DNA from: Lachnospiraceae bacterium
GTDB lineage: Bacteria > Bacillota > Clostridia > Lachnospirales > Lachnospiraceae
NCBI GenBank assembly: GCA_016288005.1
Contig: JAEEXY010000010.1
Span: 1-59,283, forward strand
Direction: 5' to 3'
DNA length: 59,283 bases
The first letter of the stretch is position 1. The number at the start of each line of letters is the position of its first letter. A program made the position numbers and the translations under genes. Under the pieces are notes generated by a model. That model saw only the letters and a program-made list of their open reading frames with translations, was not told the origin of the DNA and ran no database searches. This document shows, in pieces, positions 39,950 through 48,482 of this stretch.

Positions 39950-42370
39950 ATGAAGTACGGCTATTTTGATGACGACAGACGCGAATATGTCATCACGACA
40001 CCCGCCACGCCCCTGCCCTGGATCAACTATCTGGGCAACGACGGCTTTTACGGTCTGATCTCGAACACCGCAGGCGGCTATGATTTCTACCGCGACGCAA
40101 AGCTGCGCCGCATCACGCGTTTCCGCTACAACAACGTTCCCAACGATATCGGCGGCAGGATGTACTACATCAAGGACGGCGGCTGCACATGGAGCCCTTC
40201 GTTCCTCCCCGCGGGAACCGAACTCGATTCCTATGAGTGCCGTCACGGCATGGGTTATACCGTTTTCACCGGCAAAAAGAACGGCGTGAACGCAAAGCTC
40301 ACCGCTTTTGTTCCGTTGGGCGATGCCTGCGAGCTCAACCGTCTCGAGATCACCAACGATTCCTCCGAAACAAAGGAGCTTACGATCTACAGCTGCATCG
40401 AGTGGTGCCTCTGGAACGCGGTAGACGACGCGAACAATTATCAGCGTAATCTCTCGATCGGCGAGCTCGAGGTTGTCGGCAGCACGATCTATCATAAGAC
40501 CGAGTTCAGGGAGCGCCGCGATCATTACGCTTTCTTCACGGTCAATGCCGACGTAAACGGTTTCGATACAGACAGAGACGTATTTTTAGGCGCGCGCCGC
40601 GCATGGGACGATCCCATCCAGATCGAGAACGGCACTTCGGGCAATACGGTTGCCAGCGGATGGTATCCGATCGCTTCCCATCAGCTTAAGCTCACTCTCG
40701 CTCCCGGCGAGAAAAAGAGCTATGTATTCCAGCTCGGCTACGTTGAGGTTCCCCGCGACCGCAAGTTCGAGTCAAAGGGCGTCATCAACAAGGCTCCCGC
40801 GCTCGCGCTCATCGGCAAATATAATACCGATGCCCGCGTAGAGGCAGCTTTCAAGGCTCTTGCGGAGTACTGGAGCGACCTGCTCGGCATCTATCATCTG
40901 GAGAGCGGCAGCGACAAGCTCAACCGCATGGTAAATATCTGGCATCAGTACCAGTGCATGGTTACATTTAATATGAGCCGTTCGGCGAGCTACTGGGAGA
41001 CCGGTACCGGCCGCGGCATGGGCTTCCGTGATTCGTGTCAGGATCTGCTCGGCTTCATGCATCTGGTTCCCGACCGCGCGAGAGCAAGGATCATCGATAT
41101 AGCGTCGATCCAGTTCGAGAACGGTTCCACATATCATCAGTACCAGCCTCTGACCAAGAGAGGCAACGCCGATATCGGCGGCGGCTTCAACGACGATCCC
41201 CTCTGGCTCGTTGCCTGCACCGCAGCCTATATCCGCGAGACCGGCGATGCCACGATCCTCGAGCATCCCACTCCTTTCAACAATGTCGAAGGCAGCGAGA
41301 AGCCTCTGATGGAGCATCTCCGCCGCAGCATCAATTTCATTGTCAATAACAAAGGTCCTCACGGACTTCCGCTCATCGGCCGCGCCGACTGGAACGACTG
41401 CCTGAACCTCAACTGCTTCTCCGAGGAGCCCGGCGAGAGCTTCCAGACCTTCGGTCCGAGTGAAGGCCCCGTTGCCGAGTCTGTATTCATCGCAGGCATG
41501 TTCGTAAAGTACGGTCTCGAGTACGCAGACCTTTGCGAGCATTTCGGCAGCAAGGATGAGGCCGACAGTGTCCGCAATGAAGTCGGCAAGATCAAAAAGG
41601 CCACCGAAGAGTACGGCTGGGACGGCGAATGGTTCCTGCGCGCTTACGACGCATACAGCCACAAGGTCGGCTCGAACGAGTGCGAGGAAGGCAAGATCTT
41701 CATCGAGCCTCAGGGCTTCTGCACCATGGCAGGCATCGGACAGGAAAAGGGATACGGCCGCAAGGCGCTCGATTCCGTCAAGAAATGGCTGGTCAACGAT
41801 TACGGCGTAGAGATCCTCGCTCCCTGCTATACGACATATCATGTCGAACTCGGCGAGATCTCCTCTTATCCGCCCGGATACAAGGAGAACGGCGCGATAT
41901 TCACCCACAACAATCCCTGGGTTTCGGTAGCCGCGACCGTCATCGGAGACGCCGAGATGGCGTTCGATATCTACCGCCGCAGCTGCCCCGCATTCCTTGA
42001 GGATGTCAGCGAGATCCACCGCACGGAGCCTTATGTTTACTCGCAGATGATCGCCGGCCGCGAAGCCGTTCATTACGGCGAGGCCAAGAACTCGTTCCTT
42101 ACGGGTACCGCGGCATGGGCATTTGTTGATATCAGCCAGGCGATACTCGGCGTACAGCCCACGCTTGACGGACTTTCCGTTAAGCCCTGCGTTCCCGCGG
42201 AGCTCGGCGATTACAGCGTAACACGCCGCTACCGCGGCAGCCTCTACAACATCCGTGTCACCAGAGAAGCCGGAAGATCCGGTCTTACGGTCAACGGCGC
42301 TCCCGTCGAGGGCAGCGTGATCCCGGTTCCCGCCGCAGGATCGAGAGTAGATGTTGTCTGCTACATCTAA
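39950..42370 (+). CDS. Cellobiose phosphorylase, GH94
   Basis: An 806-residue enzyme that splits cellobiose with phosphate into glucose 1-phosphate and glucose, saving ATP. Length and sequence match clostridial cellobiose phosphorylases closely: the opening KYGYFDDDRREYVITTPATP, FRYNNVPNDIGG, the catalytic Asp483 in ADWNDCLN, and phosphate/sugar-site segments GRGMGFRDSCQDLLGF and FTHNNPW. No signal peptide, so it acts on imported cellobiose. GGAGG lies before the ATG. Monocistronic, with a strong terminator. Importer genes are not adjacent; the MsmX-like ATPase at 9.7 kb may serve a distant one. Confidence 0.93.
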   Translation: MKYGYFDDDRREYVITTPATPLPWINYLGNDGFYGLISNTAGGYDFYRDAKLRRITRFRYNNVPNDIGGRMYYIKDGGCTWSPSFLPAGTELDSYECRHGMGYTVFTGKKNGVNAKLTAFVPLGDACELNRLEITNDSSETKELTIYSCIEWCLWNAVDDANNYQRNLSIGELEVVGSTIYHKTEFRERRDHYAFFTVNADVNGFDTDRDVFLGARRAWDDPIQIENGTSGNTVASGWYPIASHQLKLTLAPGEKKSYVFQLGYVEVPRDRKFESKGVINKAPALALIGKYNTDARVEAAFKALAEYWSDLLGIYHLESGSDKLNRMVNIWHQYQCMVTFNMSRSASYWETGTGRGMGFRDSCQDLLGFMHLVPDRARARIIDIASIQFENGSTYHQYQPLTKRGNADIGGGFNDDPLWLVACTAAYIRETGDATILEHPTPFNNVEGSEKPLMEHLRRSINFIVNNKGPHGLPLIGRADWNDCLNLNCFSEEPGESFQTFGPSEGPVAESVFIAGMFVKYGLEYADLCEHFGSKDEADSVRNEVGKIKKATEEYGWDGEWFLRAYDAYSHKVGSNECEEGKIFIEPQGFCTMAGIGQEKGYGRKALDSVKKWLVNDYGVEILAPCYTTYHVELGEISSYPPGYKENGAIFTHNNPWVSVAATVIGDAEMAFDIYRRSCPAFLEDVSEIHRTEPYVYSQMIAGREAVHYGEAKNSFLTGTAAWAFVDISQAILGVQPTLDGLSVKPCVPAELGDYSVTRRYRGSLYNIRVTREAGRSGLTVNGAPVEGSVIPVPAAGSRVDVVCYI

Positions 42371-42376
42371 AAAAAC

Positions 42377-42412
42377 AAAGCCCGTCGGATAGCTCCGGAC
42401 GGGCTTTATTTT
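42377..42412. terminator. Two-way terminator after cellobiose phosphorylase
   Basis: A 10-bp stem (42377-42386 with 42398-42407) followed by TATTTTT on the plus strand and TTTGTTTTTTT on the minus strand; it ends both the phosphorylase gene and the convergent FKBP gene. Confidence 0.85.
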
Positions 42413-42441
42413 TGATATTTTGTCTGAAATGATCTTATATT

Positions 42442-43536
42442 TTATTCTGATGCTTCCGCAACCGCTACCGCGTTGTCGTACATGATGTCGGCGGCCTTGT
42501 TGAGCTTGACCTGAGCTGCGACAACATCCTTGCCCTCGGTCTTATATACGCTCTTGAGCTGTGCGTACAGCTCCTCGATGCTCTGATATCCGTATGAGTC
42601 GAGCATATTCTTTGCGAGCTCCGCGATCTCATCCTCGGTGCACTCGATCTTCTCCTGCTCTGCCACAGCCGATGCCACGTATCCGAACTTGGTGTTCATC
42701 TCGGCCTGGTTCTTCATGTACTCATCAAACGTAGCTGCATCCATGCCGTAGATGGCAGCGAAGAATGTAGCGGCGTCAACGCCGTATGCCGACTGATACA
42801 TCGAGTTGTAGCTGGAGATCATGTTGTTCTTTGCTTCGGTGATCTCGTCTGTCAGATCCTTCTTGAAGGTAGAATTCTCAATGACCTTTTTAACGATATC
42901 GTACTCCTTGCTGCTCTGAGCGTCGGACTCAAGCTGGGTCTTAAGCTGTGAAGCAACGTAATCACGGTACTCGGCCGTAGTGTTGTAATCGGTCTTGTCC
43001 GCAACGAGCTCGTCGGTAAACTCGGGAGTAACCATAGTGTAGATGCCGTTGACCGTAACGGTGAACTTAACATCCTTGCCCGAGAAATCGGGATTGTTCT
43101 GATAAGGATCGGGGAATTTGAGGTTCAGATCAACGGTCTCGCCCTTATTGACGCCGATGAGTCCGTCCTCGAAGCCTTCGATGAACTGGCCTGTGCCGAT
43201 CGTCAGATCATAATTCTCGCCTGTGCCGCCCTCAAAAGTCTCATCGTTCATATAGCCGGTAAAATTGATGTTAGCGACATCGCCGCTCTGTACGTCGGTC
43301 CTGTCTGTGATCTCAACCTTTTCCTTATTGTTGTTCAAAAACGAATCGATCTTTTTCTGGATATCTTCATCGGTCACCTCTGTTGAGAGGGGGCTGTATT
43401 CAACACCCTTGTACTGTCCGAGGGTCACGTCTCCGCTCTTATACCCTGTGATAACATTGGCATTGCCCTTGCTGCATGCACCGAGAACAAGTGCGAGGCA
43501 AAGCACGAGAGCTGCTGCCGTAAGCTTCTTTTTCAT
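42442..43536 (-). CDS. Trigger-factor-like FKBP peptidyl-prolyl isomerase lipoprotein
   Basis: A 364-residue lipoprotein (lipobox LGAC, Cys21) with an FKBP domain at about 75-165: DVANINFTGYMNDETFEGG, LTIGTGQFIEGFEDGLIG and NLKFPDPY are the family strands. The rest is helical and resembles the C-terminal chaperone arms of trigger factor. Such proteins are proposed to help exported proteins fold at the outer membrane face of Gram-positives. Helical region about 175-360 is rich in Lys/Glu/Tyr. A weak TATAAC extended -10 lies near 43625. Single gene between terminators. Confidence 0.85.
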   Translation of the reverse strand: MKKKLTAAALVLCLALVLGACSKGNANVITGYKSGDVTLGQYKGVEYSPLSTEVTDEDIQKKIDSFLNNNKEKVEITDRTDVQSGDVANINFTGYMNDETFEGGTGENYDLTIGTGQFIEGFEDGLIGVNKGETVDLNLKFPDPYQNNPDFSGKDVKFTVTVNGIYTMVTPEFTDELVADKTDYNTTAEYRDYVASQLKTQLESDAQSSKEYDIVKKVIENSTFKKDLTDEITEAKNNMISSYNSMYQSAYGVDAATFFAAIYGMDAATFDEYMKNQAEMNTKFGYVASAVAEQEKIECTEDEIAELAKNMLDSYGYQSIEELYAQLKSVYKTEGKDVVAAQVKLNKAADIMYDNAVAVAEASE

Positions 43537-43672
43537 TTGTCTTCCTCCTCTGCAGGAACCGGCATTTAACCGGTCCCGAATAAAACTTTGCCTGTCCTCC
43601 GACAGGCTCCGAGATACAGTTATAGCATAAAAAACCGAAAAAATAAAGCATTTTTGCTCACTTCACAAAGAT

Positions 43673-43702
43673 TTCACACAGACACCGCAGATATGCTATA
43701 AT
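43673..43702 (+). promoter_or_regulatory. Promoter of the CCA-adding enzyme operon
   Basis: TTCACA, 18 bases, consensus TATAAT, 23 bases before the first ATG of the gene. Confidence 0.6.
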
Positions 43703-43725
43703 GTAAGGCGAATATCGGAAGGAGT

Positions 43726-44961
43726 ATGAACCGCCGGATGAGCAATACCGAAAATCTGAACATTACGATCCCCGAGAGGGTTTCATATATAATACAAAAA
43801 CTGGAGGATGCGGGTCACGAGGCATACGCCGTCGGAGGCTGCGTCCGCGACAGCATGCTCGGACGCGAGCCTCAGGACTGGGACATCACGACCTCGGCTC
43901 TGCCCGAAGAAACAAAAGCGATATTTTCCCGCACCGTCGATACCGGCATTAAGCACGGTACCGTCACCGCGATGTTCGGCAAAGACGGCTACGAGATCAC
44001 GACCTACCGTGTCGACGGGAAATACTCGGACAGCCGTCATCCCGACAGCGTGGCGTTTACCCGCTCGCTCGGGGAAGACCTGAAAAGACGCGATTTTACG
44101 ATAAACGCGATGGCCTGCAACTCAAAGGGACTCGTTGACATGTTCGGCGGAAAGGACGATCTCGAAAACAGACTGATCCGCTGCGTCGGCGTGCCCGAGG
44201 CGCGCTTCGGGGAGGATGCCTTAAGGATCCTGCGTGCGGTGCGTTTCAGCGCGCAGCTGGGCTTCGATATAGATCCCGCCACTCTCGGGGCGGCCCGCAA
44301 ACTGGCTCCGAATCTGGCGAATATCAGCGCGGAGCGCATACATTCCGAGCTGCATAAGCTGCTCATGTCCGACTGGCCCGACAGGCTCGTTCTCCTGCAT
44401 GAGCTCGGGATCGACCGCGTCATACTGCCGGAACTCGAACATACCGCAAAAAGCGGACGCATGAGCGAGCTGTGCGAAAGACTTGCCGCCGCGCCTTGCG
44501 ATACCGCGGTAAGATGGGCGCTTCTTCTTTTATATACGGGTTCGGCCTCCGAGATCATGCACCGCTTAAAGTTCGACAACCAGACCATATATACGGTAAA
44601 GTCCCTGCTTAAGTTCAGGCAGGTGCCTGTCACCGCCCTCGATCCCACAGGTATGCGCAGGCTCATGAACGACGCGGGACGCAGTCTTATGGGGCAGCTC
44701 TTTGATTTTATCGGGGCTGCGGATCCCTCACTCGATCTTGCGGACGCACGGGCGCTCTGCCAAAGCATCATCGATTCGGGCGACTGCACCGATATCAAGT
44801 CCCTCGCGGTAAACGGGCACGACCTGATGCAGGCAGGCATCCCCGCAGGAAAGGCCGTCGGAGAAACGCTCGAGAGACTGCTTTCGGCGGTGCTTGCCGA
44901 TCCTTCCTTAAATACTCCGGAAAAACTGCTGGAACTGGCATTAAACAACAGACAGGACTGA
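43726..44961 (+). CDS. cca: CCA-adding tRNA nucleotidyltransferase
   Basis: A 411-residue class II nucleotidyltransferase that builds or repairs the 3' CCA end of tRNAs. The head has GGCVRDSMLG, the metal pair DWDITT, and RRDFTINAMACN; the RIHSELHKLLMS neck follows. An HD domain as in E. coli is absent. Which nucleotides it adds depends on whether a partner A-adding enzyme exists elsewhere. The first ATG is only one base after GGAG; a second ATG four codons on has a long spacing, so the exact start is open. One base separates it from the PEGA gene. Confidence 0.95.
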   Translation: MNRRMSNTENLNITIPERVSYIIQKLEDAGHEAYAVGGCVRDSMLGREPQDWDITTSALPEETKAIFSRTVDTGIKHGTVTAMFGKDGYEITTYRVDGKYSDSRHPDSVAFTRSLGEDLKRRDFTINAMACNSKGLVDMFGGKDDLENRLIRCVGVPEARFGEDALRILRAVRFSAQLGFDIDPATLGAARKLAPNLANISAERIHSELHKLLMSDWPDRLVLLHELGIDRVILPELEHTAKSGRMSELCERLAAAPCDTAVRWALLLLYTGSASEIMHRLKFDNQTIYTVKSLLKFRQVPVTALDPTGMRRLMNDAGRSLMGQLFDFIGAADPSLDLADARALCQSIIDSGDCTDIKSLAVNGHDLMQAGIPAGKAVGETLERLLSAVLADPSLNTPEKLLELALNNRQD

Positions 44962-44962
44962 C

Positions 44963-46378
44963 ATGAACAAAGAAACCAATTACAAACTCCCCATTTTCGC
45001 GGGGATAGGCGTAGTACTGCTGATCATCATATTTTCGATCGTAAAGGTGCTTAATTCCGACAATGACAAAGGAAAAGGCCCCTTATCCACTCCCGCGCCT
45101 TCGGGCACCGCGTCCGCGGTCTCGATCACGCCCGAGCCTTCCGAAGAGACCTTTGACGCGATCGTTGCCGAAGTCAATACCGACGATTCCGTCATAGTGC
45201 TCTGCAGGCTCGGAAGCAAGGATTTCGAGGAATATACTTACTCCGGAGCCACCAATATGACCACGGGCTACGGACGCGCGATAACCGCATCCCTTCTTAA
45301 GCCCGGCGATTTTGTTACCGTATCCCGTACCGCGCAGAACAGGATCATAAGTCTTAAGGGCATGGCCAATGTCAGCGTGTACAAGGGAGTGCGCAATCTC
45401 GTAAACGAGCGCGACATCATGCGCATGTCGATAGGCGAGGCGGTCTACCGCTACGACGATTCCCTGCTGGTGCTCAACGACGGATATTTCGTCTCACAGG
45501 ATACCCTCTATAAGAGCGATGTGCTCTCCGTCTACAGCATCGACGGCTTCGTGTATATGCTGAAGGTCACGACCGGACACGGATACCTGCGTCTGGCCAA
45601 CGACCGGGCGTTTATCGGTGGCACGCTCTATATCGGCACCGGTCTGACGGTCCAGATCACCGAGGACCTGCTGCTCACGCTGCAGGAGGGCACTTATCCG
45701 ATCACGGCCGAAAACGGCGATCTGAAAGGCACCGGCACGCTCCTGGTCAGCCGCGACAAAACGGCAGTGTTCGATCTGGCTCCGTTCTCACCCGAACCCG
45801 TGGAATACTGCAATGTCAGATTCACGATCGATCCCGGCTTTGCGAACCTCTATATCGACGGCATACTTACCCCCTATACCCAGCCCGTTCCCATCACCTA
45901 CGGCGAGCACTATATCGAGGCGGTGCTGAGCGGCTATACCACCTATGAGGGCCTGCTCTATACCTCAAAGCCCACGGCATCCGTTGACATAAGCCTGTCT
46001 GCAGCTCCGGCGGCACCCGCAGCGGAGGATCTGATGTACGATCCCGACGCGGCGACACCTACTCCCGAGCCTGTAGAGGATGACCCTTACTCCGATATCG
46101 AGGACAATACCACCGACGACACACCTTCGCCCACTCCCGTTTCAGGGACATCCGATGACCTCAGCCTGATCATACACTGCACCGAGGGCACCGCGGTCTA
46201 TGTAAACGACGTATACAAGGGCGTGATAAAGGACGGCTCGCTGATCCTAGACAAGCCTGTCGGGACCGTATCCTTAAGGCTCACTCTCGAAGGATACATC
46301 ACCAGGAATTACACCGTTTCCCTCGATGACGACGGGGAAGACGCGGAGCTCACATTCCCGGCCATGGTAAAACAATAA
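44963..46378 (+). CDS. PEGA-domain membrane-anchored surface protein
   Basis: A 471-residue protein with an N-terminal membrane anchor (about 10-30), a Ser/Thr/Pro spacer, a beta-rich central domain, and two PEGA-like modules near 278-340 (FTIDPGFANLYIDG) and 395-460 (IIHCTEGTAVYVNDVYKG). A Thr/Pro/Asp-rich linker joins them. PEGA repeats are small extracellular beta modules of unclear ligand. The ATG is one base after the CCA stop, so the two genes share a transcript; the functional link between a tRNA enzyme and a surface protein is probably just transcriptional. Confidence 0.75.
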   Translation: MNKETNYKLPIFAGIGVVLLIIIFSIVKVLNSDNDKGKGPLSTPAPSGTASAVSITPEPSEETFDAIVAEVNTDDSVIVLCRLGSKDFEEYTYSGATNMTTGYGRAITASLLKPGDFVTVSRTAQNRIISLKGMANVSVYKGVRNLVNERDIMRMSIGEAVYRYDDSLLVLNDGYFVSQDTLYKSDVLSVYSIDGFVYMLKVTTGHGYLRLANDRAFIGGTLYIGTGLTVQITEDLLLTLQEGTYPITAENGDLKGTGTLLVSRDKTAVFDLAPFSPEPVEYCNVRFTIDPGFANLYIDGILTPYTQPVPITYGEHYIEAVLSGYTTYEGLLYTSKPTASVDISLSAAPAAPAAEDLMYDPDAATPTPEPVEDDPYSDIEDNTTDDTPSPTPVSGTSDDLSLIIHCTEGTAVYVNDVYKGVIKDGSLILDKPVGTVSLRLTLEGYITRNYTVSLDDDGEDAELTFPAMVKQ

Positions 46379-46451
46379 AAAAAATGGAACCCCCTTTTCT
46401 GCCGCTTCGTCTAATGTTCGAAAAGGACAGAAAAGACAGGAGGATTTGTTT

Positions 46452-48482
46452 ATGAAAAAAACTATCAGGATCATCGCAGTCATCCTCGTGCTGGTAATTG
46501 CACTGAGCGGCTGCAAAAAGAATACCGACAGTTCGGTTGCTCCCGATAAGGTCACCAACGGCGCGACAAACGGCTCCGACGGCGGCTCGTCATCATCGGG
46601 CAAGACCGATACGGCTCCTGCGGGCAGCACATCGGCTTCCGACAGGGACAGCACTGCATCGGCTCCCGCCGCAACGGCGGCACCGGCGACCGGCGATCAC
46701 GCATCCGAAACCGACGCTTCCTTATCTCCGTCCGACTTAACAGGCCGTTCGTCCGATGAGGCTTCGTCGTCTCTTATAAGTGATTTCATCGCCGGGTTCG
46801 AATCGAAGTCACTTGCAAAGGAAGCCGCCGATGATGCATCAGGTTCATCTTTCGACGGAGGTTTTTACGGCGAACTGCCTCTGGCCGGCGACTCTTCATG
46901 GGATATGGCCCCCGAAGGACTGGCTGACGGTGCAATGTTCTCAGGCTCCGAGACAGAAGGCATTGAGTTCGGCACATCCGACTATGCCCCCGATCTTTAT
47001 CGCCCGACCCCCAAGGCCGGACTCCTTACCGCAGGCGAATGGAACGACAATAAGAACTACGCGTTCTTAAAGGCCCTGATCGCAAACGGACAGGATGACG
47101 ATTTCGGCAGATATTTCCGCGACTGGAGCCTTACTCCTTTCGGCCGCCTCGTGATCCATGCGGCATGTGAGGACGGAAGTGCCATGGCCAATGCGGTCGT
47201 TAAGGTATTCTCGGCCGACGGTTCGCTTCGCTGGACCTGCCGCACCGACAATGCCGGCATGGCTTATGTTTACTATAATGTTCTCGGCGACAGCGGCGCA
47301 CCCGCTTCGTTAAAGGTGAATTACGGCGGAAATGAGTTCGATTACATGATAACAAGCGCCGATCTCGATCAGGACGCCGTTATTGAGCTCTCCTTCGGCA
47401 GCTTCAATCCCGTTCCCAAGGCACTCGACCTCATGTTCATGATCGATACCACCGGTTCGATGTGGGATGAGCTTGAATATCTGCAGGCAGAGCTTGAAGA
47501 TGTGATCAACAGGGTAAAGAATGCGAACCCCAACCTTTCGTTAAGGCTCAGCGTGAATTTCTACCGCGATCTGGAGGATACCTACATCGTTCGTTCATAT
47601 CCTTTCAGCGCGAACATTGACGAAGAGCTCAAAGCGCTCAAGGCAGAATACGCCGACGGCGGCGGAGATTATGAAGAGGCCGTTGAGCTCGCTCTCGACG
47701 ACGCGGTGAGCAAGCACGAGTGGTCCGAGGACGCTGTCAAGCTCATGTTCCTCGTACTCGACGCTCCGCCCCACAACAGACAGGACGTACGCGACAGCCT
47801 CGCTTCCACTCTCGAAGCGGCGGTAGAAAAGGGCATCCGCGTGATCCCCGTTGCATCGAGCGGCGTTGACAAGACCACAGAGTTCCTGCTCCGTACCTTT
47901 GCCATGGTAACAGGCGGTACCTATACCTTCCTTACCGATGACAGCGGTATCGGCGGTTCGCACATCACTCCGACCATCGGAGAATATGTTGTGGAACAGC
48001 TCTGCGATCTGCTCGTCAGACTGATCGACGAGTATCTCACAGGCGTGGCTTCCGCTCCCGTTAAGGCAGAGATCCCCGAGCACCCCACTCAGGCTCCCAT
48101 AGAGCCCTGGTACCCGATCGATCCCATCGATCCCGTAGATCCCATTCTCCCGATCGACCCCATCGAGCCTATCGATCCTATCGAGCCCTGGGTTCCCGAG
48201 CATTCGAACTCAACCGTTATAATCAGCACGGTCGAGGGCACCACACGTGAGATGATCGAAGCGATCTGCGCAAAGTATTCGGATTACGGTCTCTCGATCA
48301 TGTACGAATACGACAGCATCAACGCATTCGCGCTCAAGACAGAGGTCGAGCTGCCCGATTCCGAACTGTTCGCCCTCATCGATGCCCTGAACGCCGAGGA
48401 ATGCATCACGGATGCTTCTCTCGATTATATTTACAGACTTGACGATCCGGTTCCGGACGTACCCAAAACCGAGACCGAATAA
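46452..48482 (+). CDS. VWA-domain lipoprotein with inhibitor-I9-like tail
   Basis: A 676-residue lipoprotein (lipobox LSGC, Cys at residue 21). A long Ser/Thr/Ala-rich spacer leads to a carboxypeptidase-regulatory-like beta module (about 230-310), then a von Willebrand A domain (about 325-530) whose metal site starts MIDTTGSM with Asp332. Next is an Ile-Asp/Glu-Pro repeat linker (about 555-585), then a C-terminal 85-residue ferredoxin-like domain resembling peptidase-inhibitor I9/S8 propeptides. It probably binds something at the cell surface. The start at 46452 has GGAGG eight bases upstream; the TTG two codons earlier is less likely. Its 3' end overlaps the convergent ABC-F gene by 52 bases. 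Confidence 0.75.
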   Translation: MKKTIRIIAVILVLVIALSGCKKNTDSSVAPDKVTNGATNGSDGGSSSSGKTDTAPAGSTSASDRDSTASAPAATAAPATGDHASETDASLSPSDLTGRSSDEASSSLISDFIAGFESKSLAKEAADDASGSSFDGGFYGELPLAGDSSWDMAPEGLADGAMFSGSETEGIEFGTSDYAPDLYRPTPKAGLLTAGEWNDNKNYAFLKALIANGQDDDFGRYFRDWSLTPFGRLVIHAACEDGSAMANAVVKVFSADGSLRWTCRTDNAGMAYVYYNVLGDSGAPASLKVNYGGNEFDYMITSADLDQDAVIELSFGSFNPVPKALDLMFMIDTTGSMWDELEYLQAELEDVINRVKNANPNLSLRLSVNFYRDLEDTYIVRSYPFSANIDEELKALKAEYADGGGDYEEAVELALDDAVSKHEWSEDAVKLMFLVLDAPPHNRQDVRDSLASTLEAAVEKGIRVIPVASSGVDKTTEFLLRTFAMVTGGTYTFLTDDSGIGGSHITPTIGEYVVEQLCDLLVRLIDEYLTGVASAPVKAEIPEHPTQAPIEPWYPIDPIDPVDPILPIDPIEPIDPIEPWVPEHSNSTVIISTVEGTTREMIEAICAKYSDYGLSIMYEYDSINAFALKTEVELPDSELFALIDALNAEECITDASLDYIYRLDDPVPDVPKTETE

